From the NCBI RefSeq assembly GCF_030580955.1, contig NZ_JAUQON010000002.1, positions 248,001 to 312,000 on the forward strand: 64,000 nucleotides of DNA. Reading direction: 5' to 3'. The notes below the pieces were generated by a model. The model was not told where the DNA came from. It ran no database searches and saw nothing but the letters and a program-made list of their open reading frames with translations. The first letter of the stretch is position 1; every line of letters starts with the position of its first letter. Shown here in pieces: positions 14,617 to 22,401 of the stretch. The position numbers and the translations under genes were made by a program. The stretch is from Hymenobacter convexus (GTDB taxonomy: Bacteria; Bacteroidota; Bacteroidia; Cytophagales; Hymenobacteraceae).

Positions 14617-16020
14617 CTAGTCCAGCACCGCGCGGAACAGCAGAAAAAGCAGGCCCGAGAGTACCATCGTGACGGGCAGCGTGAGCACCCAGGCCAGGGC
14701 GATGTTGCGCACCATGCCGGGGTTGATGTTCTTCACGCCGCGGCTGGCCACCATGCTGCCCGCGATGCTGGAGGTGAGCACGTGCGTAGTGGAGGAAGGC
14801 AGGCCGAACTGCGTGCTCACGCCAATCATGGCGGCGGCCACCAGCTCGGAGCTGGCGCCCTGGGCATAACTCAGGTGCTCCTTGCCGATGCGCTCGCCGA
14901 TGGTTTTCACGATGCGCTGCCAGCCAATCATGGTGCCCACGGCCAGCGAAAGGCTCACCATCAGCAGCACCCACCAGGGGGCGTAGTCGGTGAAGGTTTT
15001 CATTTGCTTGGTGGCATCGTCGTAGGTTTTGCGGTCGGCGGTGCTCAGGCTCACTTTCTCGGAGCCGAGGAGCTTTTTGGCGCGGTTGGTGAGCAGCAGC
15101 ACATCGCGGCGGATTTCGAAGCGCGTTTGCTGCGGCAGCTGCTTGATGTCGGTTTTGCCTTCGAAAATCCGGTCGAGGTCGGCGGTTTCGGCTTGGATTT
15201 CGGCCAGGTTTTTTTGGTCGTCGGGGCTGAGCTCGGCGGGGTTGACGCGGCTCATTACGTACTCTACTTTGGTGAGGGACTCGCGCAGGTCGAGCGGGTT
15301 TTTGGTTTCATCGAGCGCGAAGCGGAAGGGCACGATGCCAATCAGAATCAGCATTACGAGGCCCACCCCCTTCTGCCCGTCGTTCGAGCCGTGAAAGAAG
15401 CTCACCAGCGTGCAGGTGGTGATGAGCAGCAAGCGAATCCAGAGAGGCGGGGGCTTGCGCTTGTGCGGCTCCTTGAAGATGGCCTTGCTAGGCGAAAAGC
15501 GCTTGAACAGGAACATCATGCCAATGGTGAGGGCGAAACCCAGCAGCGGGCCCACCAGCAGGGCAATGCCCGTTTCGCCGGCTTTGCTCCAGTTCACGGC
15601 CGCCCCGCGCGAACCCGGCAGCAGCGAAAACGCAATGCCCACGCCCAGAATTGACCCAATGAGGGCGTGCGAGCTCGACGCCGGAATGCCGTAGTACCAG
15701 GTGCCCACGTTCCAGATAATGGCGGCCAGAATGAGCGCGCCCACCATGGCGATACCGTGGTACACGTTCTGGTCGACCAGCGTTTCGACGGGCAGCAGGT
15801 AGATGATGCCCATGGCCACGCCAATACCGCCGGCAAATACGCCGATGAAGTTCCAGAACGCCGACCAGATAACCGCTACCCACGGCCGCAGCGCATTGGT
15901 GTAGATAACGGTGGCCACGGCATTGGCCGTGTCGTGAAAGCCATTCACGAACTCAAACGCGCAGGCGGCCAGCAGGCACAGGCCGAGAAGCAGAAGTACG
16001 TGAGGTTCTAAACCAAACAT
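14617..16020 (-). CDS. Inorganic phosphate transporter, PiT family
   Basis: A 467-residue multi-pass membrane protein of the PiT family, low-affinity proton- or sodium-coupled phosphate uptake across the inner membrane. The N-terminal signature FEFVNGFHDTANAVAT and the inverted-repeat counterpart HGSNDGQKGVGLVMLI near the middle are visible, as are the GTWYYGIPASSSHALIGS and QFGLPSSTTHVLTSS loop motifs of the two halves. A soluble helical insert of about 110 residues (DLRESLTKVEYVMSRVNPAEL onward) separates the halves, as in several bacterial PitA-like proteins. ATG at 16020 (MFGLEPH) is preferred over one 14 codons upstream, since the -7 box TACCTTTG on this strand ends near 16060. Confidence 0.92.
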   Translation of the reverse strand: MFGLEPHVLLLLGLCLLAACAFEFVNGFHDTANAVATVIYTNALRPWVAVIWSAFWNFIGVFAGGIGVAMGIIYLLPVETLVDQNVYHGIAMVGALILAAIIWNVGTWYYGIPASSSHALIGSILGVGIAFSLLPGSRGAAVNWSKAGETGIALLVGPLLGFALTIGMMFLFKRFSPSKAIFKEPHKRKPPPLWIRLLLITTCTLVSFFHGSNDGQKGVGLVMLILIGIVPFRFALDETKNPLDLRESLTKVEYVMSRVNPAELSPDDQKNLAEIQAETADLDRIFEGKTDIKQLPQQTRFEIRRDVLLLTNRAKKLLGSEKVSLSTADRKTYDDATKQMKTFTDYAPWWVLLMVSLSLAVGTMIGWQRIVKTIGERIGKEHLSYAQGASSELVAAAMIGVSTQFGLPSSTTHVLTSSIAGSMVASRGVKNINPGMVRNIALAWVLTLPVTMVLSGLLFLLFRAVLD

Positions 16021-16059
16021 AAAAGGCGGTTTTGTGGGAAATTGATTGTAATCATGGGT

Positions 16060-16067
16060 CAAAGGTA
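16060..16067 (-). promoter_or_regulatory. -7 promoter box of the phosphate permease gene
   Basis: Read on the minus strand this is TACCTTTG, an exact TAnnTTTG, 39 bases before the ATG at 16020. No clear -33 element. Confidence 0.5.
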
Positions 16068-16132
16068 GGGAGGTAGCTTACAGACGCTATGTTACCGAAT
16101 TGTGACGTGAGCAGTAAGCAGCGTTGAACTGA

Positions 16133-16237
16133 AACGTCAAGCTGAGCGCAGCCGAAGCATCTCTACCGCAGTAGTAAACCAATCGAATGAAATACGTTGT
16201 GCGGTAGAGATGCTTCGGCTGCGCTCAGCTTGACGTT
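16133..16237. repeat. Long inverted repeat family A, copy 2
   Basis: Starts AACGTCAAGCTGAGCGCAGC and ends with its inverse GCTGCGCTCAGCTTGACGTT; inner arms carry CGAAGCATCTCTACCGC and its inverse. The spacer differs from the other copies. It lies between the divergent phosphate permease and glyS genes. Confidence 0.9.
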
Positions 16238-16309
16238 CTTTTACTTGCTTGGTAAAGTGCCGGATTTCGCGCCTTGTACGCGCAAGTTTCGGCTTCCGCC
16301 GGACCGGCC

Positions 16310-16317
16310 TACTTTTG
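16310..16317 (+). promoter_or_regulatory. -7 promoter box directly before glyS
   Basis: TACTTTTG fits TAnnTTTG and ends only five bases before the glyS ATG, so a start of transcription at the normal distance would fall at or next to the start codon, giving a leaderless or nearly leaderless mRNA. Confidence 0.6.
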
Positions 16318-16322
16318 TGGGT

Positions 16323-17825
16323 ATGAACCCAGCATCTGAACCCGCGCAACTCAAGGACATTGTGGCCCACGCCAAGGAATACGGCTTCGTGTTCCAGTCA
16401 TCGGAAATCTACGACGGCCTGGCCGCCGTGTACGACTACGGCCCCAACGGCGTGGAGCTGAAAAACAACCTCAAGCGCCTCTGGTGGGACGCCATGACCC
16501 AACTGCACGGCAACGTGGTAGGCATCGACGCGGCCATTTTCATGGACCCGCGCACTTGGGAAGCCAGCGGCCACATCGCCGGTTTCAACGACCCGCTCAT
16601 CGATAACCTCGACAGCAAAAAGCGCTACCGCGCCGACGTGTTGCTCGAAGAAAAAGCCGCCGAATACGAAAACGCCGGCAACCCCGCCCGCGGCGCTGCC
16701 CTCACCGCCGAGATGGGCCGCCTGCTCACGGCCAACGACCTGGCCGGCGTGCGCCAGCTCATCCTCGACGAGAAAATCGTCTGCCCCATCTCGAAAACCG
16801 GCAACTGGACCGAGGTGCGCCAGTTCAACCTGATGTTCTCGACCCAAGGTTCGGCCGTGGACTCGGAAGCGCCGCCCGTGTACCTGCGCCCCGAAACGGC
16901 CCAGGGCATTTTTGTCAACTTTCTGAACGTGCAGAAATCGGCCCGCATGAAGATTCCCTTCGGCATTGCCCAAATCGGCAAAGCCTTCCGGAACGAGATT
17001 GTGGCCCGGCAGTTCATCTTCCGGATGCGGGAGTTTGAGCAGATGGAGATGCAATTCTTCGTGCGCCCCGGCACCGAAGGCGAGTGGTACGACACCTGGA
17101 AAGCCTCGCGCCGCAAGTTCCACGAGGCGCTGGGCCTGCCGGCCGCCAAGCTGCGCTACCACGACCACGACAAGCTGGCCCACTACGCCAAGGCGGCTGT
17201 GGATATCGAATACGAATTTCCTTTCGGCTTCAAGGAAATGGAGGGCATCCACTCGCGCGGCGACTTCGACCTGACCCAGCACCAGAACCTGAGCCGCAAA
17301 AAGCAGCAGTACTTCGACGCCGACATTGACCCCACCACCGGCAAGGCCTACGGCAACTACGTGCCCTTCGTGGTGGAAACTTCGGTGGGCGCCGACCGCC
17401 TGTTCCTGGCCACGCTCTGCAACGCCTACCAGGAAGAAACCATCACGGAAGGCGAGGGCGACACCCAGACCACCAAAACGCGCACCGTGCTGAAGCTGCA
17501 CCCCGCCGTGGCCCCGGTGAAAGCCGCCATTTTCCCGCTGGTGCGCAAAGACGGCATGCCTGAGAAGGCCCAGGAAATCTTCGACGCGCTGAAGTTCGAC
17601 TTCCGCCTCGTGCTGGAGGAGCGCGACGCCATCGGCAAGCGCTACACCCGCCAGGACCTCATCGGCACGCCCTTCTGCATCGTGGTGGATGGCCAGACGC
17701 TGGAAGACGAAACCGTGACCGTGCGCCACCGCGACTCCCGTGAGCAAACCCGCATGCCCATTTCGGAGCTGCGCAGCTACATCGGCGAGGCGGTGAGCTT
17801 CCGCCGGATTTTTGAGCAGCTATAG
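16323..17825 (+). CDS. glyS: Glycine--tRNA ligase, single-chain alpha2 type
   Basis: A 500-residue class II aminoacyl-tRNA synthetase charging tRNA-Gly. It is the dimeric (eukaryote/Bacteroidota-like) form rather than the alpha2beta2 form. The opening KEYGFVFQSSEIYDGLAAVYDYGPNG is diagnostic; motif 2 is visible as GKAFRNEIVARQFIFRMREFEQMEM and motif 3 near SVGADRLFLATL. The C-terminal anticodon-binding domain is the HGTP_anticodon type (KAAIFPLVRKDGMPEKAQEI). ATG at 16323 is chosen because family homology begins there and a -7 box ends five bases before it; the longer upstream frame is repeat-derived. A strong terminator follows the stop. Confidence 0.96.
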   Translation: MNPASEPAQLKDIVAHAKEYGFVFQSSEIYDGLAAVYDYGPNGVELKNNLKRLWWDAMTQLHGNVVGIDAAIFMDPRTWEASGHIAGFNDPLIDNLDSKKRYRADVLLEEKAAEYENAGNPARGAALTAEMGRLLTANDLAGVRQLILDEKIVCPISKTGNWTEVRQFNLMFSTQGSAVDSEAPPVYLRPETAQGIFVNFLNVQKSARMKIPFGIAQIGKAFRNEIVARQFIFRMREFEQMEMQFFVRPGTEGEWYDTWKASRRKFHEALGLPAAKLRYHDHDKLAHYAKAAVDIEYEFPFGFKEMEGIHSRGDFDLTQHQNLSRKKQQYFDADIDPTTGKAYGNYVPFVVETSVGADRLFLATLCNAYQEETITEGEGDTQTTKTRTVLKLHPAVAPVKAAIFPLVRKDGMPEKAQEIFDALKFDFRLVLEERDAIGKRYTRQDLIGTPFCIVVDGQTLEDETVTVRHRDSREQTRMPISELRSYIGEAVSFRRIFEQL

Positions 17826-17849
17826 GCCGTACGGTAGCTAACGCCAGCG

Positions 17850-17891
17850 AAAAGCCCCGGTCCCGAAGAAATTCGGGGCCGGGGCTTTTTT
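17850..17891 (+). terminator. Terminator after glyS
   Basis: AAAGCCCCGG (17851-17860) pairs with CCGGGGCTTT (17879-17888) and is followed by a T-run; an inner CCCGAA/TTCGGG stem extends it. Confidence 0.85.
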
Positions 17892-18041
17892 GTGAGCAGC
17901 AATGGCGCAGTATTTGATGAACGTTTGGTGAAGAATAAATCGGGAATAATGGCCCTTAACAGGCAATCCAGCGCCGGATTGCCTGCGAAAGTCATTAGCT
18001 ACCTCCTTCAATAATCCACACTCCATTTATTTTTTTACTGC

Positions 18042-21000
18042 ATGTCCAAATCTACTTTGGTTGGGCTCCGCATCCGCGGAGCTTTGTTTTTGATGGGAAT
18101 CGGCGGCCTGGCTCAGGCCGCATCCCGGCCGGCCACCGAGCCGGTAGCGGCTCATCCGCAAACGGTATCGGCCACGCAGGAGCCCGGCGGCCAATTTGTG
18201 CAAAACCGCAAGCAGTGGCCCGACCAGGTGCTTTATGCCGTGGACGTGCCCATGGGTAAGCTGTTTTTGGGCAAAAACAAGCTGACCCACGCCCTCTACG
18301 ACGTGCACCAGGCCGATGAGTTTCAGCACCACGGCGCGCCCGCCAATGCCCGGCTCAAAGCCCACGCCTACTCCGTCACCTTCGACCGGGCCAACCCGAA
18401 CCCGACCATCGAAACCAGCGGCAAGGTGCCCACGGAGCGCAACTATTTCCTCGGCAACGACCCCAAGCTGTGGGCCACGCACGTGCCCGCCTTCGCGGAG
18501 GTGCGCTACGGCCAGCTTTACCCCGGCACCGACCTGCGGGTGTACAGCCAGAAAAACTCGCTGGAATACGACTTTGAGCTGGCGCCCCAGGCCGACCCCG
18601 CCCGCATCCGGCTGCGCTACGATGGCGCCGACCGCCTGCGCTTGGCCGAGGATGGCGCCCTGCGCATCACCACTTCGGTGGGCGAGGTGATGGAGCAGCG
18701 CCCCTACGCCTACCAGGTGGTGAACGGCCAGCGCAAAGCCGTGCCCTGCCATTTCCAGCTGAAAGGCCAGGTGGTGACCTTTGCGCTGCCCGCGGGCTAC
18801 GACCACGACCAGCCGTTGGTTATCGACCCGGTGCTGGTGTATTCCACCTACTCGGGCTCGACGGCCAGCAACTACGGCTACACGGCCACCTACGACTCGG
18901 TGGGCAATCTGTACGCGGGCGGCGTGGTATTCGCCCAGGGCTTCCCGGTGACCACCGGGGCTTATGACGTGAGTTTCTCGAGCCTTCGCGATATGGGCAT
19001 TCTCAAGTTTAACCCGACTGCCGCGACGCCCGCCGCCTCGCTGCTGTATGCTACCTACATCGGGGGCACGGGCACCGACCACCCCCACAGCATGATTGTG
19101 GACCACGCCGGCAACCTGGTCATTCTGGGCTCTACGGATGCCAATTCGTTTCCTACCACCAGCGGCGCCTACGACGTTTCTCACAACGGCGGGACCGATA
19201 TTGTGCTCTGCAAGCTCAACAACAGCGGCAGTACCCTAATGGCTTCCACATTCATCGGCGGCAGCGCTGGCGATGGCCAAACCATTGGCACGCTGCAAAA
19301 AAACTACGGCGACAACTACCGGGGCGACGTGCAGGTCGACGCCCAAAACAACGTGTATTTCACGTCCGTGACCCAATCCAGCACCTTTCCGGTGGTGGGG
19401 GGCTTCCAAACCACGTTTGGGGGCGCCAGCGATGCCGTGGTGGGCAAGCTGAACACCACGCTCAGCACTTTGCAGTGGAGCTCGTTTCTGGGCGGCACGG
19501 GCGATGAGTCGGGCTTTTCGCTGCAGGTCGACAGCGTGCGTAATGTGTTTGTGAGCGGCGGCAGCACCAGCACCACCCTGTCCGGCACGGTCGGCAGCGC
19601 CGGACCCAGCACCCACGGCGGCACCGAAGGCTTTGTGGCCTACATTGCGGCCAGCGGCAACACGCTGCGGCGCACGGCCTATCTGGGCACGTCGGGCTAC
19701 GACCAGGCGTATTTCGTGCAAATTGACCGCGCCGGCGCCGTTTATGTCCTGGGCCAAACCGATGGCACCTACCCGGTGACTGCCGGCAAGTATTCGGTCA
19801 CGAATTCGCGCCTGTTTATTCACAAGCTGAACCACGACCTGACCACCTCGCTGTTTTCGACGCGGGTGGGGGCACCGGCTACCACTGGCGTCAATTTTTC
19901 GCCCACGGCTTTTCTGGTCGATAACTGCGGCCAGCTACTGTTGTCGGCCTGGGGCGGCTCGTTCAGTCTGGGGTCCATTACGGGGGCACCCACTACGCCC
20001 GGCGCCATTCTGTCCACGCCCACGGGCGGGTCGTTCTACCTCATGCAGCTGGCCGCCGATGCCACCAGCCTGGTGTACGGGTCGTATTTCGGCACCAGCT
20101 CCCCCCACGTTGATGGCGGCACTTCGCGCTTCGACAAGCGCGGCATCATCTACCAGTCGATGTGCGTGAACGGCGGCCTCACCACCACGCCCAACGCGTA
20201 TTCGGCCACCAACCGCGGCGGCTACAACAACGCGGCCTTCAAGATGGATATTCTGCAGCTGCAGGCCTCTTTTGTGCAGTCGACCACGCCTACCGGACCG
20301 AATATTCGCCGGGGCTGTGCGCCCCTGCTGGTGTATTTCCGCCCGGCCAGCCAGGCCGGCACCAACCTCAACTGGCAGTTCGGCGACGGCGGCACTTCTA
20401 CCCAAACCACCGGGGTGAGCCACCTCTACAGCACGCCGGGCCGCTACGTGGTGCACCTCACGGTGCTGGACCCCAACGCTTGCCTGCAAAACCGCACCGC
20501 CACCGACACCGTCGAGGTATACGCCGTGCCCACCTTTCAGCCCAGCGCCGACCGCACCATATGCCGGGGCACCTCGACTACGCTCACGGCCGGCCCATCC
20601 GTGGCGGGCATCACCTACGCCTGGAGCCCGGCTACGGGCCTAAGCAGCGCCACTGGCGCCACCGTCACGGCCACGCCCACCGCTACCACAACATATTACC
20701 TGACAGCTACTTCGCTAGGTGGCTGCTCGGTGCGCGATACGGTGGTGGTGCGGGTGCGTCCGGACCTGCAGGTGGCCTTCACGCCGCTGGCCACGGCTAC
20801 GGGCACGGCGGCCGTGCGCGCGGGCTGCGCGCCGCTGAACCTATTCTTCCGCCGCGACACGCCGCAGGCCGGCACCAGCCTGCAGTGGAACTTCGGCGAC
20901 GGCACCACCTCGGCCCAGGCCGGCGTGGTGAGCCACGTCTTTGCCAACCCCGGCCGCTACGCCGTGCGCCTGACCGTGAACGACACTTCGGCCTGCCCCG

Positions 21001-22277
21001 TCACCCGCACCGTGACCGACACTGTGACGGTATATGCCGTGCCGACTGCTCTGGCTGGCGTCAACCGCACCATTTGCGAAGGCACCTCCACTACACTCAC
21101 GGCTGGCAATGCCGGAGTGGCGGGTACCACTTTCCGGTGGGCTCCGGCCACAGGCCTGAGCAGCGCCAGCGGCGCCACCGTCACGGCCACGCCGACCGTT
21201 ACTACTACCTACACGCTCACGGCCACCGGGCCCGGTGGTTGCACCAGCCAGTCGACGGTGCTGGTGCGGGTGCGCCCGGCCTTGCAGGTGGCCTTCACGC
21301 CGCTGGCCACGGCTACGGGCACGGCGGCCGTGCGCGCGGGCTGCGCGCCGCTGAACCTATTCTTCCGCCGCGACACGCCGCAGGCCGGCACCAGCCTGCA
21401 GTGGAGCTTCGGCGACGGCACCACCTCGGCCCAGGCCGGCGTGGTGAGCCACGTCTTTGCCAACCCCGGCCGCTACGCCGTGCGCCTGACCGTGAACGAC
21501 ACTTCGGCCTGCCCCGTCACCCGTACCGTGATTGATACGGTGACCGTGTACGCCGTGCCAGTGGCCCTGGCCGGCGCCAACCAGGCCATCTGTTTGGGAG
21601 CATCGGCGCAGCTGGCCGCTGGCAATGCCGGAGTGCCGGGCACTACGTTCCGCTGGTCGCCAGCCGCGGGCCTGAGCACCACCACCGGGGCCCGCGTCAC
21701 GGCCACGCCGGTCAGCACCACCACCTACACGCTCACGGCCACCGGGCCCGGCGGTTGCACCAGCCAGTCGTCGGTGGTGGTGCAGGTGAATCCGCAGCCT
21801 GTGGCCGCGCCGGGAGCTGATGTGCGGGAGGTCTTTACGGGGACGCCCCTAGCCTTTACCAACGCCAGCACCAGCGCCACCGATTACCTATGGAGCTTCG
21901 GCGATGGGCAAACGAGCACCGCCGCCACGCCTACGCATGCCTACGAGCAGCCCGGCGATTATCAGGTGCGGCTGTTGGCCAAAGCCGGCACCACCGGCTG
22001 CACCGATGAGAAAACGCTGACCATTGTGGCTCGGAAATATGAGCTGCCCAACGTCATTACCCCCAACAATGACGGCAAAAACGACACATTCAAGCCTTTC
22101 GTGAGCTTCGCTCCGGTTGATGTGAAAATCTACAACCGTTGGGGCCGGCAGGTGTACGAAAAGACCAATTACGTGAATGGCTGGGGCGACGAAAACACCC
22201 CCAACGGCATTTACTATTTCCTGCTGAGCGGTGCCAACGGCGCGCAGTGGAAAGGCTGGCTGGAAGTCGTGCATTAG
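18042..22277 (+). CDS. Very large secreted PKD/beta-propeller protein with T9SS type B sorting domain
   Basis: A 1411-residue exported protein. A signal peptide (GALFLMGIGGLAQAAS) is followed by a DUF7948-like region (GGQFVQNRKQWPDQVLYAVD). Residues about 260-730 hold SBBP-type beta-propeller repeats, with recurring units like LLYATYIGGTGTDHPHSM and DAQNNVYFTSVTQS. From about 760 to 1325 there are four PKD domains with the W-x-FGDG core (NWQFGDGGTST, QWNFGDGTTSA, QWSFGDGTTSA, LWSFGDGQTST). The last 80 residues are a gliding-motility type B sorting domain (LPNVITPNNDGKNDTFKPF, NRWGRQVYE, GIYYFLLSG), directing type IX export and surface attachment. Two PKD blocks are almost identical in DNA, 516 bases apart. 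A likely adhesin or matrix protein; the ligand is unknown. Confidence 0.9.
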   Translation: MSKSTLVGLRIRGALFLMGIGGLAQAASRPATEPVAAHPQTVSATQEPGGQFVQNRKQWPDQVLYAVDVPMGKLFLGKNKLTHALYDVHQADEFQHHGAPANARLKAHAYSVTFDRANPNPTIETSGKVPTERNYFLGNDPKLWATHVPAFAEVRYGQLYPGTDLRVYSQKNSLEYDFELAPQADPARIRLRYDGADRLRLAEDGALRITTSVGEVMEQRPYAYQVVNGQRKAVPCHFQLKGQVVTFALPAGYDHDQPLVIDPVLVYSTYSGSTASNYGYTATYDSVGNLYAGGVVFAQGFPVTTGAYDVSFSSLRDMGILKFNPTAATPAASLLYATYIGGTGTDHPHSMIVDHAGNLVILGSTDANSFPTTSGAYDVSHNGGTDIVLCKLNNSGSTLMASTFIGGSAGDGQTIGTLQKNYGDNYRGDVQVDAQNNVYFTSVTQSSTFPVVGGFQTTFGGASDAVVGKLNTTLSTLQWSSFLGGTGDESGFSLQVDSVRNVFVSGGSTSTTLSGTVGSAGPSTHGGTEGFVAYIAASGNTLRRTAYLGTSGYDQAYFVQIDRAGAVYVLGQTDGTYPVTAGKYSVTNSRLFIHKLNHDLTTSLFSTRVGAPATTGVNFSPTAFLVDNCGQLLLSAWGGSFSLGSITGAPTTPGAILSTPTGGSFYLMQLAADATSLVYGSYFGTSSPHVDGGTSRFDKRGIIYQSMCVNGGLTTTPNAYSATNRGGYNNAAFKMDILQLQASFVQSTTPTGPNIRRGCAPLLVYFRPASQAGTNLNWQFGDGGTSTQTTGVSHLYSTPGRYVVHLTVLDPNACLQNRTATDTVEVYAVPTFQPSADRTICRGTSTTLTAGPSVAGITYAWSPATGLSSATGATVTATPTATTTYYLTATSLGGCSVRDTVVVRVRPDLQVAFTPLATATGTAAVRAGCAPLNLFFRRDTPQAGTSLQWNFGDGTTSAQAGVVSHVFANPGRYAVRLTVNDTSACPVTRTVTDTVTVYAVPTALAGVNRTICEGTSTTLTAGNAGVAGTTFRWAPATGLSSASGATVTATPTVTTTYTLTATGPGGCTSQSTVLVRVRPALQVAFTPLATATGTAAVRAGCAPLNLFFRRDTPQAGTSLQWSFGDGTTSAQAGVVSHVFANPGRYAVRLTVNDTSACPVTRTVIDTVTVYAVPVALAGANQAICLGASAQLAAGNAGVPGTTFRWSPAAGLSTTTGARVTATPVSTTTYTLTATGPGGCTSQSSVVVQVNPQPVAAPGADVREVFTGTPLAFTNASTSATDYLWSFGDGQTSTAATPTHAYEQPGDYQVRLLAKAGTTGCTDEKTLTIVARKYELPNVITPNNDGKNDTFKPFVSFAPVDVKIYNRWGRQVYEKTNYVNGWGDENTPNGIYYFLLSGANGAQWKGWLEVVH
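20768..21530 (+). repeat. Recent internal duplication of a PKD block
   Basis: Bases 20768-21014 and 21284-21530 are identical except for two substitutions (AAC/AGC in the FGDG strand and one silent C/T). The repeat period is 516 bases, or 172 codons. The flanking linker parts are diverged, so the near-identity is confined to the PKD core. Confidence 0.9.
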
Positions 22278-22316
22278 CCTTGAATTGCCGAACCGCTTCG
22301 GCGCAGAAAAGTGAAA

Positions 22317-22347
22317 AACCTCCCGGCCAGCGCCGGGAGGTTTTTTT
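22317..22347 (+). terminator. Terminator after the T9SS protein gene
   Basis: AACCTCCCGG pairs with CCGGGAGGTT and is followed by a run of T. Confidence 0.85.
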
Positions 22348-22375
22348 GTAAATCCGCGCCCGCGCCGCCCTTGCG

Positions 22376-22383
22376 TAACTTTG
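22376..22383 (+). promoter_or_regulatory. -7 promoter box before the MMPL exporter gene
   Basis: TAACTTTG fits TAnnTTTG exactly. It overlaps an in-frame TTG at 22381, which supports the ATG at 22402 as the true start. Confidence 0.6.
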
Positions 22384-22401
22384 CCTCTTAAGCAGGATTT
22401 T

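Noticed and set aside
20162-21535. A 457-residue same-strand frame inside the T9SS protein gene
   Set aside because: It is the +1 shadow of the PKD repeats, Arg/His/Gly-rich, without domain character; the PKD frame explains the region.
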